A stretch of 48,112 nucleotides of DNA from Actinomycetes bacterium (lineage in GTDB: Bacteria; Actinomycetota; Acidimicrobiia; Acidimicrobiales; Acidimicrobiaceae). The stretch covers positions 1 through 48,112 of the forward strand of contig JAJYNL010000031.1 of the NCBI GenBank assembly GCA_021786375.1, given 5' to 3'. Made by a program: the position numbers and the translations under genes. Positions within the stretch are counted from its first letter, which is position 1; every line of letters begins with the position of its first letter. A model generated the notes under the pieces. It did no database searches, was not told where the DNA came from, and worked only from the letters and a program-made list of their open reading frames with translations. Shown here piece by piece: positions 42,111 to 48,112 of the stretch.

Positions 42111-43460
42111 TTAGGCGCCCGTTGGAGCACCAAGCCAGTCGGGGTGGACCTGCCATGGCGGAGGATGGACGGCGTGCGCGGGCGAAGTCTCGCGAAGGAG
42201 CACGGCCAGCACCGTTGCCGAGAGAAAGACAACCGCGGCACCGGTCCACATAGCTGCGGCCATGCCCGAAAAGGCCGCCACGCCGCCAAGCAGGAGCGGC
42301 CCAATCGCATAGCCGGCATCACGCCAGAGGCGATAAACGCCCAAAGCGCCGCCGCGCCAGGCGGGATGTGCGCTATCGCCAACAGCCGTGATCAGGTTCG
42401 GATAGGCGAGCGCCATACCCGCGCCCATCACCGCCGCACCAATAAACCAAAGCGACCCAGTGGATCCAACCAGTACGGTCCCCATGCCCAAAGCGATCAG
42501 GAAGGTTCCTCCGGTGATTGGCAGCTTCCTGCCGATGCGGTCGGCGAGGGCGCCGCTCAACACTTGACCCAGACCCCAGACCCATGCATAGACGCCAACA
42601 AGTAGACCGACTTGTGCGAGGTCCATGCCGCGCTTCAGGAAATAGAGGGGAAAGAACGCCGCCACCAAGGAGTCCGCGAACTTGTTTACCATTCCGGCCT
42701 GGCAAACCGCCAGCATGGACCGGTCTCGCCAGGACATGTATGCCGCCAGCCGGCCCAGGCGCGGTTGAGCCTGCGGCGGCGAGTCCCCATGCACTCGTGC
42801 CGCTTCATATTGGGCCCATGGGAGGGTCTCGCGTGCAGCCAGCAGTGTCACCGCCGCGCCAGCTGCCACTATCACCAGGGCCAAGATGTAGGGCGCGGGA
42901 CGCAGGCCGTAGTGGGAAACGAGGAGTCCCGCAATGAACCCGCCGAGTCCCACGCCTACGTAGCCCGCCGACTCATCGATCCCGACCGCCAGGCCACGTC
43001 CGGAAGGTCCCACGAGGTCGATCTTGGCGGTGACGGCCATGGTCCAGGTAAGAGCCTGATTGACACCGAGGAAGAGGTTCGCGACGATCACCCACCACCA
43101 GGAGCGGGCGAGGATGATCAGAAGGGCGAAGGGTACGGCAAACGCCCACCCGGCCAACAGGATCATACGGCGACCACGGTTGTCGGACAAGCGGCCGGAC
43201 ACCAGGTTCATTAGCGCCTTCACCACCCCGAACGCGGCGATAAACGACACCGTGTAGAGGATCGAGGTAATTCCGAATGCCTGACGTGCCAGGGGTGGCA
43301 GGGCCACGCGCTCGGTGCCGATGGTTATCCCGATCAGCATCGTGATAAGCGTGTAGACCGCGAATTGCAGCCAGTTGGCACCCAACCCCAGCCTTAGGCG
43401 CTCCTGCGGGTCCACCCCGGCACCATCCGGGCTCCATTGCACCACTCGTCCACTTCGCAT
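42111..43460 (-). CDS. Major facilitator superfamily transporter
   Basis: The 449-residue protein has twelve predicted membrane segments in two halves with a hydrophilic loop near residues 210-235. The MFS motif A occurs as GRLSDNRGRRMILLAGW after helix 2 and again as GALADRIGRKLPITGG in the second half. The substrate cannot be read from the sequence; drug or metabolite efflux is typical for this layout. The ATG at 43460 is used. A perfect TATAAT and an AT-rich imperfect palindrome lie 50-80 bases upstream, so it is likely under a dedicated repressor. Confidence 0.92.
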   Translation of the reverse strand: MRSGRVVQWSPDGAGVDPQERLRLGLGANWLQFAVYTLITMLIGITIGTERVALPPLARQAFGITSILYTVSFIAAFGVVKALMNLVSGRLSDNRGRRMILLAGWAFAVPFALLIILARSWWWVIVANLFLGVNQALTWTMAVTAKIDLVGPSGRGLAVGIDESAGYVGVGLGGFIAGLLVSHYGLRPAPYILALVIVAAGAAVTLLAARETLPWAQYEAARVHGDSPPQAQPRLGRLAAYMSWRDRSMLAVCQAGMVNKFADSLVAAFFPLYFLKRGMDLAQVGLLVGVYAWVWGLGQVLSGALADRIGRKLPITGGTFLIALGMGTVLVGSTGSLWFIGAAVMGAGMALAYPNLITAVGDSAHPAWRGGALGVYRLWRDAGYAIGPLLLGGVAAFSGMAAAMWTGAAVVFLSATVLAVLLRETSPAHAVHPPPWQVHPDWLGAPTGA

Positions 43461-43511
43461 CAAACGGAACCTATCGCCACCAGGGTTAAAGCCTGCAAGA
43501 ACGACCCTTTC

Positions 43512-43539
43512 ATATTATCAATTGACTATTTGATTATAT
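43512..43539 (-). promoter_or_regulatory. AT-rich imperfect palindrome with TATAAT upstream of the MFS gene
   Basis: ATATTATCAA (43512-43521) and TTGATTATAT (43530-43539) match in 9 of 10 positions around an 8-base centre. On the minus strand a perfect TATAAT (43533-43538) lies within the right arm, so a bound regulator would block the promoter. It stands out sharply from the GC-rich surroundings. Confidence 0.6.
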
Positions 43540-44174
43540 CTTACGAGCACTTCCAACAACCCTGGATCGCCAGCCGGTTCGGCGACCCTTCCGGCTGCAG
43601 CCGAACCCCATGTGCCGGATTCAACAGCTCTGTGCGTCCACCACGCCCGAGCAGGGCCGACTCCGTGATCCCTCTTCTATACGGGGTTCCAGGATGCTTC
43701 CTGGCCACCATTTGGACGGATAGTGGCAAAAAGTCGGCTAACATTACCACTCAAGGCGACGCAGGCGTCCTCTTGGGTCGTGATGACGGGCTCCAAAAGC
43801 CCGGAAAAATCATTGCCCTGCCGCGCGCCGAACGGAAAAACACCGGAAAAATGAGAAATTCCGCCGGCAAAGGGTCGCACTGAGCCGTAGGCAAGACAAG
43901 GAAGACCGGGGCGAGCAAACATAGGCCGCCCACAGGATCTCCTGTCTGGCGATCCGCCCAGCGACGGACGAGAGGACACGTCGAGCCCGGCACCAAACAC
44001 CTAATGAACATCTCGATAACGACGAACTGGATGACACCGCGCACCCACGCATGTTGCGGCGGATGCGCCAGGAAGGAGAGTCCGCCGCATGAGAAGAGCA
44101 CATCGACGCGCTCAAACCCCCGTAAGACCGGCCAAGACGCCGACATTGCTGCCTCGGGGTCGGAGGCGGCACAG
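43540..44174. other. Intergenic region upstream of the Rpf-like gene, no gene found
   Basis: No convincing ORF. I checked it for a cyclic-di-AMP (ydaO) riboswitch, which often precedes rpf genes in actinobacteria. I did not find its conserved blocks such as GCTAACC. It may still hold a long leader for the gene at 44175. Confidence 0.3.
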
Positions 44175-44531
44175 ATGATCACCCTGATAGCAACATTGGC
44201 AATCGTCAGTGGCAGCCATGCCCCCCTAGCAGCTCCGCATCCCAAATTGGCGGCAACCCCGGCCGTAGTGGTTAGGCCCGCCGTAGTAGTTAGCCCGGCC
44301 ATAGAAGCGGCGTGGATGAACGTCGCACAATGCGAGAACGGCGGGCAAAACGTGGATGGGCCGGTCTACTCGGGAATGCTGGGAATCTCCCTCACCAACT
44401 GGTATGCCTACGGAGGCACGCAGTTCGCCCCGACGCCGTACGGGGCATCATTCGACGAACAGATCATCGTTGCGATGAGGATCCAGGCCGGCGCCCCGAT
44501 CCCTGACCGATATTCCTGTTCGGCCTGGTGA
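44175..44531 (+). CDS. Small secreted Rpf-like (resuscitation-promoting factor/transglycosylase-like) protein
   Basis: From the ATG at 44175, with GGAGG eight bases ahead, the protein has 118 residues. A short signal sequence (MITLIATLAIVSGS) is followed by a linker. The Rpf/lysozyme-like domain has WMNVAQCENGGQNVDGP with the catalytic Glu in CENGG. MLGISLTNWYAYGG, FAPTPYGASFDEQIIVAMRI and a closing cysteine in RYSCSAW follow. Rpf proteins cleave peptidoglycan and help dormant actinobacteria regrow. The domain is minimal, with no LysM or G5 anchor. The sequence upstream of 44175 in the same frame looks non-coding, so the longer start at 44004 is rejected. Confidence 0.82.
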   Translation: MITLIATLAIVSGSHAPLAAPHPKLAATPAVVVRPAVVVSPAIEAAWMNVAQCENGGQNVDGPVYSGMLGISLTNWYAYGGTQFAPTPYGASFDEQIIVAMRIQAGAPIPDRYSCSAW

Positions 44532-44532
44532 A

Positions 44533-44567
44533 CTGACCCCCTCGACCGCGAGGGTCGAGGAGGTCAG
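44533..44567. terminator. Long hairpin between convergent Rpf-like and secreted-protein genes
   Basis: CTGACC (44533-44538) with GGTCAG (44562-44567) and CCTCGACC (44540-44547) with GGTCGAGG (44553-44560) form a 14-bp stem with one mismatch and a 5-base loop. It lies directly after the Rpf-like stop and can stop both strands. Confidence 0.75.
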
Positions 44568-44596
44568 CTCGAACCGAGCCGGCAAAGGCGTGCTGC

Positions 44597-46462
44597 CTAG
44601 CCGGCCGTCGCCTGGAACACGAAAGTTCCCCAGTTGGTATAAAAGTCCCGCGTGCTTGCAGGTGGTACGTATTCGGTGGCCATCCAAACGGTAGATCCAA
44701 CCGCTACTGCGCCAGAGTAGTCACCCCAGCGGCAGCCACCGTAATTCGGACCCACGTAATACGCGTAGCAGGTAAAACCGTCTTCAGGCCCGGTGCCCGC
44801 CTTGGCGACCTGGACGCTGCCGGTCGGCCCCGACCCGCCAAAGGCCACGTAAGCGGCGCTCGGGTAGAACTTGCTTCCCGTCAGGGTGAAGACCATATCG
44901 CCCACGCCGCTCGAGTTTACGGCCAAGTCCGGGAAGAGAAGACTCTGGCCCCTGACGGCAACGCTCCCCTCCGCAATCAGGCTGGCCGCGACGGCGCCAC
45001 CCCGAATCGAAGGTGCGAGCCGGTACCACTGGGCCGCGGTAGTCCCCACGGGAGCCGTGGTGCTACTGGCGGTGGACAGCTCCGTATAGAGGTGCCCTCC
45101 TGCATAGGTGGTTTCCTGCACGGCATCGAAGTCGGCTTGCAGCACGCCTTCTGCGACGCTCGCCCCGGTCTGGCTCTCGATGTAGCTGAGCAAGGGCACC
45201 TGACTAATGGATGTGTACTGCTTCTGCGCAACCGCCATTCCCGCCTCCGGGAACTGATACGTTTGGCCAAGCGGCACGAGGGTGGAGGTCAGCCGCACCG
45301 AAGGATTGGCGGATGCCAGCGAGGCCGTGTTGGTCATGGCGTATACCGCCAAGAGGTTCGAACTCACCGGAAACGCATCGGACATGGTGAAGTACTCGGT
45401 ACCGTTGGCCGAGGTGTCAAAGACCCCACCCGTAGGCACCATTGCCGGGGAAAGGTGGTAGGTCTCTCCCACTGTCTCGTTGGGGAAGGGCGAGGCGAGA
45501 GCAGAGAAGTGAACCACCGTCGGAGCACCACCCAGTCCGTCGGCCGCAGCCACAAGCTCCTGCTTCGACATCGCATAGACCTGCACGCCATTGAAGTTCG
45601 GCTTGTAAATCGAGAACTCGTTGGTGGTCAGGTAGAAGCCGTTCGCGTCCGTTCCGATCATCGGGTAATCACCGAAGCATGGACACCCTGCGTCACTCGG
45701 GTCGGTGGAGTTGATAGCGAAGGTTGTGAAGTTGCCGGTCGGGTTGGAGCTGTCGCTAACCGCCACCAGCTCGTACGACTTCGAGGCATGCACGTGGGCC
45801 GAGAAGAAGTTCGGGATCGAGAGCTCGACCACGAACCAGCGGTTGGACGCCGCATCGAAGTAACAATGGGGATCCGAAAGGAAGCTTCCAGCATTTTCGC
45901 TGGGGACGCCGAAGAGCGAGGTAGTGGCAGTGGGCTGAACCACCACCGCCTTGCTCGAGGTGCTGTATACCTCGAACGCGTTGTTCACTACCTCCATCAC
46001 GTAGGAACCGTTGGAACACAATCCCTGATCCGGAGGCTCGAGATCGTAGGCGCTGTTGGCCACCGCCTGCTGGGCGCCGGTAATGCCCATGAACCCCGCG
46101 GTGGTGCCGGAACCTCCGCCTGGCTTTGCTTTGCCCGTAGAAGCGACCGTGAAGTCAGTCGGGGCACTCACCGTTACCGTACTGCCGGCGCTATTCCGGG
46201 TTATGTTTTGAGTGTCTCCAATCAGCACCTTCTCCGTGGTGCGATTGACCGGTGTCAGCCGCGTCGACGCGGCAAGGTCCTTGACATTGCGCGTGCCTAT
46301 ACGCTGGAGCGTTGCTTCGGATACGGTTGCCGTGGTTGAAGTCGTCGAAACCGTACTCGCGGCACCCGCTGGATTTCCTCCAGTGGCGAATACGAGCGAT
46401 AAAGAAACGAGCGAAGCCGCGCCAAAGATGGCGCTCGGCCGCTTGAATAGTGGCTTTCTCAT
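44597..46462 (-). CDS. Large secreted protein of unknown function
   Basis: The 621-residue protein has a signal peptide (KRPSAIFGAASLVSLSLVFA, likely cleaved near GAAS). A Thr/Ser-rich stretch to about residue 100 follows, and then a body of about 480 residues with SAYDLEPPDQGLCSNGSYV, HCYFDAASNRWFVVELS, CPCFGDYPMIGTDANGFYL and WGDYSGAVAVGSTVWMATEY. The repeated phrases about date-like sites and aromatic turns resemble a beta-propeller scaffold. I do not recognise a named family, and no catalytic motif is clear. Six or so cysteines suggest disulfides outside the cell. It is convergent with the Rpf-like gene and alone on its strand. Confidence 0.8.
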   Translation of the reverse strand: MRKPLFKRPSAIFGAASLVSLSLVFATGGNPAGAASTVSTTSTTATVSEATLQRIGTRNVKDLAASTRLTPVNRTTEKVLIGDTQNITRNSAGSTVTVSAPTDFTVASTGKAKPGGGSGTTAGFMGITGAQQAVANSAYDLEPPDQGLCSNGSYVMEVVNNAFEVYSTSSKAVVVQPTATTSLFGVPSENAGSFLSDPHCYFDAASNRWFVVELSIPNFFSAHVHASKSYELVAVSDSSNPTGNFTTFAINSTDPSDAGCPCFGDYPMIGTDANGFYLTTNEFSIYKPNFNGVQVYAMSKQELVAAADGLGGAPTVVHFSALASPFPNETVGETYHLSPAMVPTGGVFDTSANGTEYFTMSDAFPVSSNLLAVYAMTNTASLASANPSVRLTSTLVPLGQTYQFPEAGMAVAQKQYTSISQVPLLSYIESQTGASVAEGVLQADFDAVQETTYAGGHLYTELSTASSTTAPVGTTAAQWYRLAPSIRGGAVAASLIAEGSVAVRGQSLLFPDLAVNSSGVGDMVFTLTGSKFYPSAAYVAFGGSGPTGSVQVAKAGTGPEDGFTCYAYYVGPNYGGCRWGDYSGAVAVGSTVWMATEYVPPASTRDFYTNWGTFVFQATAG

Positions 46463-46552
46463 GCGATCCCCCGTGACGAGCCGTGGGTGGCGAAGCGGCG
46501 CGCCTCACCAATCGCGACGATACAACCTTGGGAAAGAGGAATTCCGGGAAAT

Positions 46553-46571
46553 CGAACTCGACTTGAGTTCG
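46553..46571 (-). promoter_or_regulatory. Inverted repeat upstream of the secreted-protein gene
   Basis: CGAACTC (46553-46559) and GAGTTCG (46565-46571) pair perfectly around five bases, about 90 bases before the start at 46462. It may be an operator. The gap is shared with the 3' end of the dioxygenase gene. Confidence 0.4.
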
Positions 46572-46633
46572 CATGGCATAATTACCCGCGGGCTATTTCC
46601 CAGCACGGTCCGGCCCAGCGAATCGGAATTATG

Positions 46634-47548
46634 TCAGCGGACCTGGAAAGAGCGCTTCGACAATCCGATCATGTAGCCCTCGATCGCCGTCTCCACCGGC
46701 GCACCCGGATCGGCGGACACACCAAGCGTTACGAAAAGCGGCGTGAAATGCTCGACTGTCGGGTGCGCGAAGCGTACACCTGGAGCGGTTGAACGAAAAC
46801 GGCTCAGCTCGTCGACGTCGCCGCGCTCCAATGCGGATGCCGCCCAGGCGTCGAACTCGGACGACCACCCGGGAATGGCGCCAAGAAGCATCTCGCGCGT
46901 GATGTACTGCAAGCCGTGGGTCATGAATCCAGACCCGATTACGAGCGTGCCCTCCTCGCGAAGTGCCCGCAGGCGCCGGCCCATCGTTATCAAGCGCCCC
47001 GGGTCATGAGTCGGCATGCTCAGCTGCACTACGGGGACGTCAGCCGCGGGGTACATGATCTTGAGCGGCACCCATGCTCCGTGATCCAGGCCCCGGCTGC
47101 GATGCTCGTGCATTGACTCCTTGCCTCCGAGAGCGCCCGCGACCCGCCTGATTAGGTCCGATCCTGACGGAATGTCATAACGCATCCGGTAGTAGAGAGG
47201 CGCGAAGCCGCCGAAGTCGTAAACCAGCCCGGTAGGCTCCGCCGCGCTGACCATGAGCGGGGCCGCTTCCCAGTGGGCCGACACGATCAGAATGGAGCGT
47301 GGCTTTGGGAACGACCGAGCCCATCCATACAGCTCACTCATCCACTCCGGATCTTCGAAGGTCGGAGGGGCACCGTGACTCAAGTACAGCGCCGGCAGTG
47401 GACCGTCTTCGGGCTCCCACGGGCGATGTGGGTCAACCGCCTCCCTCGCCTCTATGTTCTGGAGATGACGCCCAAAGGGGTGCTGCAGCGGGACTAGAGC
47501 GTCCGCGGCTGCCGTGGTTGATACTCCCCGCAAATTCGTCGCCGCCAT
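46634..47548 (-). CDS. LigB-type (DODA-like) extradiol aromatic ring-opening dioxygenase
   Basis: From the ATG at 47548, with AGAGGAGAA directly upstream, the protein has 304 residues. It fits the class III extradiol dioxygenase family: LYLSHGAPPTFEDPEW with the first metal His, ILIVSAHWEAAPLMV, LDHGAWVPLKIMYP, and GSGFMTHGLQYI. PALYLSHGAP and SAHWE are the signatures of the DODA group, which opens catechol-type rings such as DOPA with a non-heme metal. The true substrate is unknown. A longer frame to 47761 lacks a ribosome-binding site and would cross the promoter palindrome. It diverges from a nitrilase-family gene. Confidence 0.91.
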   Translation of the reverse strand: MAATNLRGVSTTAAADALVPLQHPFGRHLQNIEAREAVDPHRPWEPEDGPLPALYLSHGAPPTFEDPEWMSELYGWARSFPKPRSILIVSAHWEAAPLMVSAAEPTGLVYDFGGFAPLYYRMRYDIPSGSDLIRRVAGALGGKESMHEHRSRGLDHGAWVPLKIMYPAADVPVVQLSMPTHDPGRLITMGRRLRALREEGTLVIGSGFMTHGLQYITREMLLGAIPGWSSEFDAWAASALERGDVDELSRFRSTAPGVRFAHPTVEHFTPLFVTLGVSADPGAPVETAIEGYMIGLSKRSFQVR

Positions 47549-47690
47549 TTCTCCTCTGTGGTTGCGCAGTTCCCGCCGCAAATTGTCTTGAGCCTCAGCA
47601 CCCGCCACACTGGGACCAACCCGATCACTATCTCGGGGCAGGCGATGGACACCTGTCCATGTCATGCAGTGCAATGGGCCTTTGTGGCCC

Positions 47691-47714
47691 ATTATAGTTG
47701 ACGATTCAACTATA
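47691..47714 (-). promoter_or_regulatory. Perfect 9-bp palindrome over a TATAAT, likely MarR-type operator for the dioxygenase
   Basis: TATAGTTGA (47693-47701) and TCAACTATA (47706-47714) match perfectly around CGAT. On the minus strand TATAAT (47691-47696) overlaps one arm. The TAGTTGA/TCAACTA pattern is like operators of MarR-family repressors. The site is 143 bases before the dioxygenase start and also faces the divergent nitrilase gene. Confidence 0.7.
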
Positions 47715-48031
47715 TCCGCGACCCGGTCGATCGGCCATGTTGAGTGGCTCCCCTGGTCCACACGGCTTCGAACTATTCACTTCTATTCGGACGCCGCCTA
47801 ACACCCTCCGAGCCGCGAAGGGTCCAGCCACATATCCACAAAGCCCCACTCTCTTGGGCAACCAGCAGATCCCGCCGGCAGGCGTCAGGGAGCCAAACGG
47901 GCCGGCGTTTCCGCCGCTCCTATTCAACCTCCCGTCAAATCAGATAGTTACTTCCCGCTGCCGAGGTCGCCGCTTTGATATAGTCCTAAACTAACGTAGA
48001 TAGTAATTTCTGCGCTAAGGGAAAGGCTTCG
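47715..48031. other. Divergent upstream region of the nitrilase-family gene
   Basis: No gene is seen. The last 60 bases are AT-rich (TTTGATATAG, then TCCTAAACTAACG, then TAGATAGTAATTT). They contain TAGT/ACTA half-sites that could bind the same kind of regulator as the palindrome at 47693. Confidence 0.3.
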
Positions 48032-48112
48032 ATGTCCGGCCAGCTTGGTATCGCAGTGGCGCAGATGGAGATGGAGACCGACGCTTCCGCCAACATCGAT
48101 TGCGCAATGTCG
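48032..48112 (+). CDS. Carbon-nitrogen hydrolase (nitrilase superfamily), 5' end only
   Basis: The first 27 codons read MSGQLGIAVAQMEM, then ETDASANIDCAMS, and run off the window. The beta strand IAVAQMEM followed by an N-rich start of helix 1 (x-x-N-I-x-x-A) is the usual opening of nitrilase-superfamily amidases, which hydrolyse C-N bonds with a Glu-Lys-Cys triad further along. Those residues lie outside the window. AAGGGAAAGG ahead of the ATG supports the start. Confidence 0.7.
   Translation, partial: MSGQLGIAVAQMEMETDASANIDCAMS

Noticed and set aside
43850-44170. Possible cyclic-di-AMP or cobalamin riboswitch ahead of the Rpf-like gene
   Set aside because: GAGAAATTCC and GGGTCGCACTGA gave a loose resemblance, but the conserved cores of those classes are absent.
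45092-46339. 415-residue plus-strand ORF
   Set aside because: Antisense to the secreted 621-residue protein; composition rich in Arg, Gly and His with no motif.

Overview
The window is a GC-rich bacterial chromosome segment with short intergenic gaps, frequent GTG/TTG starts and overlapping stop/start codons inside operons. Gene content points to the Actinomycetota: an Rpf-like secreted protein, a mycothiol-reductase-like DsbA, FadE-type acyl-CoA dehydrogenases, a KorAB-type 2-oxoacid:ferredoxin oxidoreductase and an actinobacterial-type IS605 element. A lineage near Acidimicrobiia is my guess; no rRNA is present and no search was possible.

Layout. 0-2 kb: a broken TetR fragment, an SDR with an altered active site, a small DoxX-like membrane protein and tRNA-Glu. 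2-4.2 kb: tRNA-Gln, a YdcF/DUF218 protein and gltX, all on the minus strand. 4.4-11.8 kb: an orphan molybdenum-hydroxylase large subunit, a beta-oxidation pair (acyl-CoA dehydrogenase, 3-hydroxyacyl-CoA dehydrogenase), a second acyl-CoA dehydrogenase and a DyP peroxidase. 11.8-13.5 kb: a membrane-anchored low-complexity protein and an ECF-like sigma factor. 13.6-18.9 kb: an operon of amino-acid/amine permease, glutamine-synthetase-like ligase, aldehyde dehydrogenase and SDR, probably for amine catabolism by gamma-glutamylation.

19.1-22.4 kb: a secreted S53 (sedolisin) protease gene split by an IS200/IS605 element (19435-21207). Both ends and the empty site can be reconstructed to the base. 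Both transposon genes are themselves broken: tnpA by a frameshift plus an altered HUH motif, tnpB by a 14-bp tandem duplication.

22.6-37.7 kb: two 2-oxoacid:ferredoxin oxidoreductase operons. The first is gamma-alpha-beta plus a GltD-like flavoprotein (pyruvate type). The second is a GltD-like flavoprotein plus fused gamma-alpha and beta (2-oxoglutarate/KorAB type). Each carries its own FAD/NAD(P)H flavoprotein with fused ferredoxin clusters, suggesting that pyruvate and 2-oxoglutarate oxidation (or reductive carboxylation) is wired to NAD(P)H. Between them lie two paralogous 59-residue single-span membrane proteins, an acyl-CoA synthetase, a lipoprotein and a divergent MarR/YceI pair.

37.8-48.1 kb: a DsbA-like protein, a Sco1-like protein, about 1 kb of apparently decayed DNA, prfC, an MFS transporter, an Rpf-like secreted protein, a 621-residue secreted protein, a LigB-type dioxygenase with a perfect palindrome overlapping its likely promoter, and the first codons of a nitrilase-family gene that leaves the window.
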